NCBI GenBank assembly: GCA_013397075.1
Contig: VWZS01000186.1
Span: 251,260-315,259 of the forward strand
Reading direction: 5' to 3'
Source: Rhabdornis inornatus
Lineage: Eukaryota > Chordata > Aves > Passeriformes > Rhabdornithidae
Length of the DNA stretch: 64,000 nt
The notes beneath the pieces were generated by a model that saw only the letters and a program-made list of their open reading frames with translations, had not been told where the DNA came from and searched no databases. Below, piece by piece: positions 39,011 through 49,200 of the stretch (the stretch's first letter is position 1; each line of letters starts with the position of its first letter). The position numbers and the translations under genes are program-made.

Positions 39011-40518
39011 TCCCATGACTTACTAACTGCAGTGTCTGGAATTCTTTTGGACTGTCTCAACTCTCCTGCTGACCTGTGATCCCTCTCTAGATTATGAGCA
39101 TGTGGTGCTGGTCCTGGCATGAGACTGGTAGGAATGGGATGGATTGAGGTTCCCCTCTTCTGGCAACTTTAACTTAAAGCAACACCACTCCTCTCCACAC
39201 CACTGCTTTTTTTCTCTGTCTTAAATTGATAACTTGTGTTTAAATGAAGGCAATGAAACATATTCTTTACAAGTAGAACATTATGAAAATATAAAGAGGA
39301 TTTAAGCCTTCAGCAGAACCTCATTATTAAAATAAAAAAATGAAAAGGACAAAACATTATATGCTTTGTAAAAGTGTTTGGAAGAAACACTATACTTGAC
39401 AAAAAAACTCATCCCCTCTCCATGTTTTTATTGATCCACTACATCAAGCACAAAATTCACAAAATACTTGAATTTCATGAGTATTTTAATGTCAGTTTCT
39501 TCATTAAAGGTATCAGAGCTCATTGGAAAGGCTTAGTGAAGCCTGGGGCTGTGGTGTTCCAGTGCTACCTCTCTACATTTGGCTGGGTATGCGGCCAGGC
39601 ACTGCAGGCTGCATCTGAAATGCATTGCTTCTGCCCATTTAACTACTTCAGTATGGCCCAATCAGTGCTGCTCCACAGGAGAAAAATAATGGTCAGCTGT
39701 AATTTTGAACTCATTGATGTTGGTAAAAGTACACTCACTCCTTAAGGAAGCACTTCAAAATATTGAATCCTCTTAGAAGACAAGAAGGGTCTGTGCATTC
39801 GCAGCACAGATATCCTCTTCTTGTCATTTTTCTGAAACACTTTTCTCTGTTAAGTGGTTGCTGATTCTGGTTCACACGAACATCTTGTCTAACTAATTTC
39901 AGTAGCTTGTCCAGCTGACGTGAAAAAACTTCTGTGGTTCAGTGTAGAGGCCACAAGGTCCACAAGCACCTTGGGAATGTGGAGACTTCCAGAAACACTT
40001 CTGCTGACTGCTAGGGAGATGCCTCTTTCCTGCACGTGCATTTCCAACATCACTAAGAGATTCAGATTTTCCTTTGCGAATGATATGCAGCTCATAGCGT
40101 CCGGTAGGCAAAAAACCAGCAGGTGTTACATTCCTTGTCAACTCCAAGAAGAGTGTTACATATACTGGAGTGCCATCTACTGGCGCTTTTCCTCTGTAAT
40201 AGGTAGATAAAAGTACCAGCTTTTTGTCTGTGTGTTACTTTATCCAGGACTACAAGATAAGTTATATTCCAAGGAGGATCCCTCACTTCTCCCACTGCAT
40301 CCAGGACCCAGACGCCCAGAGATCTTCACCCAACTCCTTCAAAGTCTTCATGCTGGTACTCAGGCCAACACTATACACATCTCAGCATCCTAGTTCTTCC
40401 CTTGTAGTAGTTTGTCCCATTTCTTAAAATTTCTGCTGCCTTTGAAGGTATCTTAGGCTCAAGTGCCTCCACTGAAACATTCGAAGACCGTACACATAAG
40501 TGCTAGCAAAACAGTTAA
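39011..40518. other. spacer between CR1 copies, with unassigned open frames
   Basis: The first part (to about 39180) may be further diverged CR1. A 123-codon plus-strand frame (39374-39745) and overlapping minus-strand frames (39899-40295) show no family motif. The 39900-40200 part is relatively rich in CpG and charged codons on the minus strand, but I cannot tie it to any gene. Confidence 0.35.
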
Positions 40519-42810
40519 TCATGGAATCACAGAAGCGTGGAATATTTCAGATCAGAAGATAGCCATAAGCATCATCTCCCTTCTCCTCTCAGGACTAATC
40601 ATACAACTAGAACTTTATCCATAATCTCCTTGATCTCTGATAGACTTGGTGCTGTGACCACTCCCCAGGACAGCATGTTTCAGTGACTGACAATGCTTTC
40701 AGTAAAGAATCTTCTCCTAAAGACCAATCTGAACTTCCTCTTAAGCAGTTTCATTCCTCTTAAGCAGCTCTGGTTCCCAGAGAGAGGAAGTCTCTCCCAG
40801 AGGGGGAAGCATCTCCCCCTCCACTGTTTCACTTCAATGGTCCCCCCCCAACCTTCTTTTCTCCAAGATGCACAAGCCAAGTAACCTCAATGCTCCTCTT
40901 AAATCTTGTTGTTGAGTAATTTCACCTCCAGCTTGGTCACCCTCCTCTGAATATACTCCAGAATTTGATGTTCATGTATTGAGGTGCTCAGACACAAGAC
41001 ACAAGATTCAAAGTGAGGCCACCCCAGTGCAGTGTAGAGTGAGACAATCACAACCCTTGACCAGCCAGTGATTCTGTGCTTGATGTACTCCTGGGAATCA
41101 TTGGCCCTTTTGGCTGCCACAGGACACTGCTGACTCATGTTCACCTTACTCCCAATCCAAATCCCCAAGCCTCTTTCTTCAAGGCTGCTTCCTTGCCTCT
41201 TATCCGCCCCCAGTTTGTACTTAGGCCTAGGATTTTTCCATCTCAGATGCAGAATCCAGCAGTTGCTTTTGTTAAATTTCATATGGTTCCTGGTTGCTCG
41301 GCTCTCTAGTCTGTCCAGATCTCCCTAAACCTCTCTACCCTCAAAGGAGTTCCCAGTTTAGTATGGTAGACAAAATTATTGAGTGAATTGACATTTGATT
41401 CCTGTATCCAGATAGATTATAAAAAGCATTAGAAAGCACTGGCCCTAAATGCCAGTCTGTTAGGACCGCAATTAATACAACCGTTTGAGCCCAACCCATC
41501 AGACAACTCATTACCCAAAGTATCGTTGGCTTGTCCTGCTTTGTGCTGGCCAATTTATCAGTAAGAATACTGCGAGAGACGTTTCCAAAATCTTTGCTAA
41601 AATTAAAAACCCCACACATTTCCTGTCTTCCCTTAGTCAACTACCTGGGTGACCATGTCATAAAAGACAATTAATTTAGTTAAGCAGCACTTTCCCTTTG
41701 TTAAACCGTGGTGGCTGTAAAAAATGATTTTTTTGCCTCTCAAGTGTTTCTTAGTAGCTCTCAGATTAACCTCCTCCATATTTTCAGCAGGCACTGTGAG
41801 ACTGACAGGCCTGTAATTACCAGCCTTCCTTCTTCCCCTTCTTGAAAAATGGGGCAACCTTTTCTAGTTTCCAGTCCACTGGGACATCTCCAGCGACCCA
41901 AGATACTGAAAATAATGGAGGGAGATAATGTGATGCCGTCATCCAGATCTCTCAGTACCCTGGAATGAACCCCCTTGGAGATTTATGTGCATCCAGGTGA
42001 GGAAGCAAGTTTTAAACAAGTTTGGAGTTAACAGAGAGTGTATCTTTCCCCCAGTCATGGTCTTCCAACTCTGAGGGCACCCAGGCCCACCACTGGTGCT
42101 GAAGACAAGAGCTGAAAAAGGCTTTAATGTTTTTGCTTTGTCTATGTCCCTATTTATGACCAGTCTTGTAAAGCAAGAGACCAGTGTTATGCCTGATCCT
42201 CCTTCAGCTTTTCAAATACTTCTAAAGCCCTTTTTGTTGCCCTTCACAGTGATGAGCAGCCTGAATTCCAATTGAATTTTGACTGCATGCAGGAGAAACA
42301 CAGTTTCTCTGTACATCAGGGAACAGCATTGATGTAGTTGTCCTGTGTTGCTTGTCTCTGTTTTCAATGTCTGTATGCCTTCCTTTTCTGCCTAAGTTCT
42401 GGAAGCAGATTGCTGCTTAGCCAAGCTGGTGTTCTGCCCTGCTAGCTTGACTTCTGACACTTTAAATTACCTGCTCTTATGAAATTGTCACTCATAAGAG
42501 TTGACAGAAAAGCTGCCAGCCTTCGGGGACCCAAGTAAATTCAAAAGCAGATCCTTAGAGAACCTTACTAAGTAGCTCCTTCTGCACCCTGAAATCTGCT
42601 CTTCCATCATCCTCTTTATTTTCTTTCCCCTTCATTCTTACACAAAAGGTCTCCACAGTGCCACTTCCAGCTGCAAGAGCCATGCATTCCAGACTATCCA
42701 TTACATAAAATGCCACCCCTTCACCTTACCCGCCCTGCCGATGTCTCCTGAAAGGGGACTGTAACCCTCCAGCAAGGCACCCCAGTTACAGGATTCATGT
42801 CACCATGTTT
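40519..42810 (-). mobile_element. CR1 LINE with decayed reverse transcriptase, about 2.3 kb, minus strand
   Basis: The 3' end is the antisense tail TCATGGAATCACAGAA at 40519. The minus-strand frame 40899-41282 (MKFNKSNCWILHL...VNMSQQCPVAAKRAN) is the thumb/C-terminal part of CR1 ORF2. Frame 41341-41640 carries the FSKDFGNVSRSILTDKL segment and frame 41633-41857 carries the RT motif GNYRPVSLT. Further 5' the match continues through the linker to about 42810 (GATTCATGTCACCATGTTT), near the endonuclease region. These pieces lie in different frames with stops between, and the catalytic ADD segment is not recognisable, so the element is inactive. It is the longest CR1 in the window. Confidence 0.9.
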
Positions 42811-43820
42811 TGCTTTTGCCAGTGATGTGCTTTCTCTAGGACTGGGCCAAAACTTCTACCTTCTCCTGCATTTTCCTTATATATATTGATAGACTTGAAT
42901 AGAAATCTTCTATTGTGATAATAAGGATGGAAGTAATAGTCATAGATCTGAAGGGATGATACAGCCATATAAATAAATTTATAGGACTGATCATTAGAGG
43001 AAAACTGGAGTTTATTTAAAAAGAGGGGACAGGTGAATGGCAAGGTCAGTATATTTGAAGATATTTATTTACACATGTCCACGTATCTGTCTCTGTAGTT
43101 ATGTCTGTCTTCTCTGTAGCAGACTGTTGGTACATGTTGTTCCTGTAGGGATGGGTTCACAAAATTATTTGCAGTTGTTTAAGTATTACAGCCGCATTTA
43201 GGTTTTGATTCATGTGCCTTTTGAATACATGGAGATAGAATTAAGTTTCTACTTTTTCTCCTGGATGGAAGAGACGGAATAAAGCATATAGATCTCCTTG
43301 CATTCTTCTGTAATTTTTCTTTGCTTTGTTGGGTGGTACAATTTGTGCATGTAAGCATCCATTTACTGTTAGAAACACCAGCCAAAAAGAAAGGTTTGCA
43401 TATCATAGCAAAAGTGGACTGTTTCCAGAGCCTTTATCTCCTGTAGTTAGTTGCTCTCTGGGTGTTGCTTTGAAGTTATTTCCATACAATGAAACAAAAG
43501 AGTGTACTGTTTATATCACTGACAGATTGACCAAGAATGGTATTTTATCTCTACCATCCAAACAGTTGATTAATCTAGATGCAACAGGTCATGGATAACT
43601 GATATGATGCAAGATTAATGCTGTTTAATTTTCATGCTTTCTCTTTTGCTGCTTTTAAGCAGAACATCTGTTGAGTGGTTCACTGCTTTCCAAAGTAATG
43701 AGGCTGTGATTTTCCTTTCATGCAAGTTTTGCTGTCAGGGGAGCCCTTGCATTAAGGTGCAGCTGGTTTGCGTGCATTAACATCTGTTGATAGCTGAAGC
43801 TGCAGATCCACAGGGGAGGT
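42811..43820. other. non-coding spacer, nothing recognised
   Basis: AT-rich sequence with two overlapping open frames on opposite strands (43179-43406, 43326-43598) that lack motifs. Confidence 0.4.
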
Positions 43821-44135
43821 CATAGAAAGACAGAATCACAGAATAAGCTGATTTGGAAGAATGTCATCCAGAAGATCATTTAGTCCAACTCCTGGCCCTG
43901 CACAGGACATCCTAAGAATCACGCTGTGGGCCTGATTGCATTGCCCAAACACTGCTTGAATTCTGTCAGGGTTGGTGCTGTGACCACTTCCCTGGGGAGC
44001 CTGATCCAGTGCTCAACAGCCCTCTGGGGGAAAATAAATTTCCTGATATTCAACCTAAACATCCCCTGACAAAGCTTCATGCTGTTTTCTTTAGTCCTCT
44101 CACTGGTCGCTTGAGTGAAGAGATCGGTGCCTGTC
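43821..44135 (-). mobile_element. CR1 LINE, 3' part, minus strand (left half of a split copy)
   Basis: The antisense 3' tail CATAGAAAGACAGAATCACA starts at 43821. Next come TCCAACTCCTGGCCCTGCAC, GGTGCTGTGACCACTTCCCT and TCCTGATATTCAACCTAAAC, standard CR1 antisense wording. The match breaks at 44135 within CGGTGCCTGTC and resumes at 44948, on the other side of an LTR. The two parts are therefore one CR1 copy. Confidence 0.92.
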
Positions 44136-44947
44136 TGTGCTGGTTTGCAAGCAAACCAGTGGGAGATTTCAAGTCAGAACTAGAATTTAATAGGAAAATT
44201 AAAATAAAATGCCGTAGTACAAAAATGCTGACAGAGTCAGAATACAACCTGACACCCTGACTGACAGGGTGTTGGTAGCAGTCTGATTAAATAAAGGATG
44301 GCTGCACTCCTCCTGGAGTGACAGATGTGACTCTGTGGAAGTAGCTATCCTGTAAAAGGTTGTAGTTTTCCTCTGAAGGCCCAGTGGTGTAGAAGGGTCT
44401 GGTGTTCCTCTGGGAATCCAGTGGGAAAAGGTTGCTTGTGTGACAGAGGACACACAGCTGACACCAAGAATGGTTTCAAGCATCAGTACTTCATTATTCC
44501 CCAGTACAACCTTTTATATGCACAACACCTGTGTGCCCCTTTATGCTTTTGTGATTGGTCACTGCACATCAGTGTTCCATGCTTCTTTTTCCTTCAGTGC
44601 TGTTTACCTGTCTCATACATGTGCACCCCGTTAGGGACGAGGCTTGGCCACAGCCCCATTCTGTATGTCCTATAATCTGTTCTACACCTGTGGTGTTCCA
44701 AGTCTCAGATTTTTATCTAGGTAGAAAAAATAGGATAGGAAATGCTTGGTTCCTCCTCCTGGCTGGAGCATCTCCCAATGGGATAATGTAATTTTATCAG
44801 TCATGCAGTGAGACCCAATGGCCCATTAACAGAATATACTTCCCTGGAGGGAGGATGGAAGAGATAAAGATGACTGCCCCACCTGGTTTTAACAGATGAT
44901 GATAGAATACATGTTTTTGATTACATCTTGCATTGCAGCCTAAGACA
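44136..44947 (-). mobile_element. ERV LTR, 812 bp, inserted into a CR1, minus strand
   Basis: The interval starts TGTGCTGGTTTGC and ends CCTAAGACA (TG...CA). In the sense (minus) direction there is a TATA box CATATAAAAG at 44511-44520 and an ATTAAA signal at 44186-44191, about 50 bp before the sense 3' end. The flanking 5-mers are CTGTC (44131-44135) and CTGAC (44948-44952), a target-site duplication with one mismatch. The sense 3' terminus includes an exact inverted repeat CTGGTTTGC-AA-GCAAACCAG (44139-44158), and an ACACCCTG/CAGGGTGT stem lies near 44250-44270. No internal sequence follows, so it is a solo LTR. Confidence 0.82.
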
Positions 44948-45690
44948 CTGACGCTTCACTTCTTGTGTGGCTGTTGAAGACCACCATGAGAGCTCCCCTC
45001 AGTCTCATCTTTTCCAGACTGAAGAGACCAAGGCACCTCAGCCACTCCTCACACAGCTCCCCCTCCAGACCCTTCACCATCCTTGGTGCCCTCATTTGGA
45101 TGGTCTCTAACAGCTTAATGTCTGGTTTTTTTTGTGGCACCCAGAACTGCCCCCAGCACTTGAGGTGAGGCTGCCCCAGTGCAGAGCAGAGTGGGACAAT
45201 CCCCTCATTTGCTTGGCTGTGATGCTGTCCCTGATGTCCCCAGGACACACTCGGTCCTCCTGGCTGCCAGGGCACTGCTGACTCACGTTCAACTTGCCAC
45301 TGACCAGGACTCCCAGATCCATTTCTGCAGCACTGCTTTCCCATCTCTCATTCCCCAGTGTGTCTGTACATTCAGGGTTGCCCTGTCCCAGGTACAGAAT
45401 CTGACACTTGTACTTGTTAAACTTCATGTGGTTGCTGATTGCTCAGCTCTCTTATTTGTCAAGGTGTCCTCGAAAGAGTTGACATCCCTTCCAATTAAGT
45501 GTCATCTGCACGTATTCCTTTGAGTCCTGTATCCAAATTGTTAATGAAGACCTTGAAGAACACACGGCTGCGAGTGGAGCCCTGCAGGTCTCCACTAGGG
45601 TTGCCACCAGTGTCTGATGTTACCCTGTTACTCCAGTGTCTGTTCTCTGAAGGTTTTCCTAGCCAACTGTAATCCAGATTTCTCTCTGTT
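44948..45690 (-). mobile_element. CR1 LINE, ORF2 part, minus strand (right half of the split copy)
   Basis: It continues the CR1 broken at 44135. The minus-strand frame 44940-45344 contains KPDIKLLETIQMRAPRMVKG and LGLFSLEKMRLRG, the CR1 ORF2 C-terminus. Frame 45107-45427 gives MKFNKYKCQILYLGQGNP and LNVSQQCPG. Frame 45495-45785 contains VFFKVFINNLDTG followed by ADDT, the remnant of the RT catalytic box. The frames are shifted relative to each other. The element ends near 45690, where the match to CR1 stops (5' truncation). Confidence 0.9.
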
Positions 45691-45700
45691 TGACTCTGTT

Positions 45701-45721
45701 GTATATATGTATGTATGTATG
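45701..45721. repeat. short TATG-type microsatellite
   Basis: GTATATATGTATGTATGTAT at the 5' truncation point of the CR1 just to its left. Confidence 0.75.
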
Positions 45722-45913
45722 GCCAAAGAGTGATGGAGATAATAAAATAATAATTTTTCTCCACTTCTAGATAAATGAGGAGCATTAAGTCAATTTATAT
45801 AGTTTGATAGACATGAACATGTGTGTTTGTGTAAAACGGCAATTGATGAGTGAATGTTGCATCACATAATGAAAACAAATGTGTGCCAATAGAATTATAA
45901 AATTTTTTCCCAG

Positions 45914-46223
45914 AATTTGGCTGAGAGGCCAGGACTGTGGAACATGGCATGTTGCCCACAGAAACTGGATACTCAGAGATATTAAGAAACTTCAGGAAGA
46001 AAATAAAGTTCTTTCCATGGCTCATACTCAGCTGCCTCACCTCCTCTTGGAGATAATTAGAAGACTGAGCCAGGGCTTGGAGGACCAGGAAGACCACATA
46101 TTAAAAATGTTGATTGATGCATTTTATCACTATAGTGATAAAATCTTTGTGCTTAGGAACATGAGGGGTGTTTTTCTCAAGGATCTTGTGTTGCTAAACG
46201 GTGATACAATGCTATTGTGTTAA
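45914..46223 (+). other. unexplained open frame, possible exon or gene relic
   Basis: A pyrimidine-rich stretch ending TTTTTTCCCAG (to 45913) is a good splice acceptor. After it a frame stays open for about 102 codons to a TAA near 46221. It begins with tryptophan- and cysteine-containing residues (RGQDCGTWHVAHRNW). A helix-like charged segment follows (DIKKLQEENKVL, then LLLEIIRRLSQGLEDQEDHI), and then a less structured end. I see no matching donor and recognise no family. Part of the end (46121-46144) is a perfect palindrome, and part (46167-46198) is duplicated at 46430-46465, which argues that the 3' portion at least is repeat-derived rather than gene sequence. Confidence 0.25.
46121..46144. 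repeat. 24 bp perfect palindrome
   Basis: The half-site ATTTTATCACTA is followed immediately by its exact reverse complement TAGTGATAAAAT with no spacer. Confidence 0.9.
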
Positions 46224-49200
46224 GACACAATGACGAGAGTATTCTGAAAAAAGTCTTGTAAAATTGCCTTTGTCTTCCAGTGAATACCAAAGCTTATGTG
46301 AAGAAAAGCTCACTAGCATGTCATAATGGTGTAGTTTTCTGTAAGATTTTTGGAATATTAGCTGATGATCTGAATTTTGTCCAAATCATAGTAACTTTAA
46401 GACAGGCTTTAGTGTCTATTACATTTAATGGTGTTTTTTTCTCAAAGGATCTTTTATGTTGCAAATAATTCTTTCAAGAGTACTTAACTTTTTATCTTTG
46501 GTTTTAAGGGAAATGTGATTTTATGGTTTCAAGCATGTATTTCAAGCCTCAATTTGTGTGTCCAGGGTTTGAGCATGGTATTATTTTTCAAGTCATGGAA
46601 ATAAATCTGGAGTTCCTCCATTGGGTGCAGCCACACCTAAGTAGTAAATGCAATTATTTGAGCAGTGTGCCCATTTGTCAGCATAGCAGGTGCTACAAGC
46701 AGTCACATAGGCAGTCTCTGCTGCCACTGTGTGCTGCTGGATAATAATAAAAAAAAGGCAGGCCTATTAATGGCCGTTCATTTAGCCGTTAATTTTGGCT
46801 AGAACAAAGACAAGAATATGATTCTAAGGAGAATTATTTAATTCTATGTAGTGTTATCATTAGGGAAAAATATATATGCATATCTTCACATGAAATTCCC
46901 AAATATTTCCAGAAGTGATGCGAAGAGTGAACATATGGGTCTGTAGAAACTCTGCTAAATATCTCCTTTTCTAAATTAAAAAAAAAAAAACAAAGAGAGT
47001 TTTAGTGAATATTTAGGGTTTTAAAGTGGATGTTGAGGTTTTATTAAGACATTCCAATTACTAATAGAGCAGGATAGATTCATTGACCAAGACCAATTTG
47101 GATAAATTCTTCTGAATCTTATCACCCAAATATCTTTATTCACATCAATTGATTAGAATTTTTTTAATGCCTTCTTTGTGAGGCTTTTGATGTTTTATCT
47201 CTCAACCCTGTTCTTTTGCTTACCATGAGAATCTAATGAAAATTACACCCTGCTGTACTTTTAGCTTAAATTCCAGTTTTTTAAAAAATGTGAAATACAG
47301 TATTTCAGAAATGTCAGAGAAATTACAAATAGCTTTAGAAACAATAATTGTAAAAGTGTGTTGGCATTCCCTGTAGTTTTTCTAACTTAGTTGTTAGATT
47401 TCCTTTCCACAAGGGACGCAGAGATCTCTGCACAAATAAAGCTCTCTCTGCAAGTAGATGTAAGTTGTAACTCTTTTCTCAGTCAATACCAGTGAGGCAT
47501 CAGAACAACGTTACTTGTGCTTCTGTTTATGGCATTCCATAATCAATATTCACCTCGTTGACTTGGGAATTAGTATTCAAAAAGAATGCAAGTCAGCTTT
47601 TGGAAGTTTCTGGCATGAAATTAATCAATCTGATTTGTCATCTGACTGTGCCTTTCACCCTTGCCCTTACCAGGGTCCCTCCAGTGCCAGTGCCACCTCC
47701 CTGCTCTGCTAGCACTGCTGCAGGCTGGTGGCTCTAGGGGAAGTTTTGACCCCATCCCACCTCAGCCTCTTCCTGGTGCAGCCTCCTGCTGCTCATCCAC
47801 TCGACTGTGAAAAGATGTGGGATAATGAGGGTAGTAGGCACAGACTTACCAGTTAATGCTGTTCAGACTCATCTGAGTCATTTGAATGCAAAGTTAGGGA
47901 AAGATTTACATTAAGTAGTATGTTAGAATGAAAAAGACAGTGCCATGCCTTCAGACTGTTTTTGTATTTCCTTCCAGAGCTCCCTGATTTTATCATGTCC
48001 TTCGACAGGCAGAATATACATTTTGAGTGCCTCTAAACAAAATGATACTTTAAAATTCCATCCTGGAAAGAGTAACTTTTAGCAAAGTCTGTCAGAAAAT
48101 ATTGCCTTATGTTTGGCATTAAGCTTAGAAACAGAGGAAAAATTCACCTTGAAACATGTAAAAATCAATATTCAGTCCATTTCATGGCTGTAGAAAGGGT
48201 TTTCAGCTGCTGTGTAGAAGTGTGAAGAAGGAAATTACAGTGGTTCTTTGTGCATAGGTTGTGGCACTGTAACTTAAAGTTGTTTACAAGCAAAATTGAC
48301 ACTTGCAGATTTACCGAGGCATTAACGTTTATACAAAACCTGGTTTAGTCATCATTCTTTGGTGTAATTGCTCTTTTCCTCAGCTGGATGTATCTGTTTG
48401 GCACACGGCTATCACTTCAGCAGTATGCAGAAGTGTATGCAGACCAGCACTTTCCACTTCTTCTTATGGGTTTTCAGCTAGGTAGAGATTATTGTGTATT
48501 GCTATTCTCAGCTTTTGCCTACCATGCATGCTTCAGCTCTTGGAATATAAAATAAATGTTTCTGACAAAGAGATGCAGATTTGAACAAAGGGAATAAAAT
48601 GTGACGTTTACCAACGATGGAAGCTTTCACAGTGTTCAACAAACTCAGCCAGGACTAAGGCCAGTTCTCTAAACCTGTCTGCACTGGGACTATTTTCATA
48701 TCTTTTTGTTTGTTAATAGCCTTCTGTATTGTTCTGATTTCATTGCTATGGTATGGAGCTAAATTAAAGTGATTTGGAGTTTTTGTTCGTTTGTTTGTTT
48801 TTTTGCTTGGGTTTAGTTTATTTATTTGATTTGGCTTGGTTTGGTTTGGTTTGGTTTGGTTTGGTTTTTTGGGGGGTTTTGGGTTTTTTGTCTTTCAAGG
48901 CTTGTGTGCTGTAAAGAGAACATAGTGTAAAAAAACCTGTTCTCAATCTCTGATTAGTATGTGGACTCCCAGGGTAAAGGGAAGTCTAGCATGTATCTCC
49001 TTGCTGTGTTAGCTCCAGTGACAAGTCACTCTTCAAAGCTTCGCAGCCTCTTCCTGTCTCCTGTCTCCTGATCCTGGCTGCCCTTTCCCACATTATGTCA
49101 AAATTTGACTACTTCTCCTTGTGCTAATGCAATTGTTTGTGGACTGTGTTGTGGATGGGATCACTGCATTAAGCTGACTTAAGAAACTGATTATTTGCTT

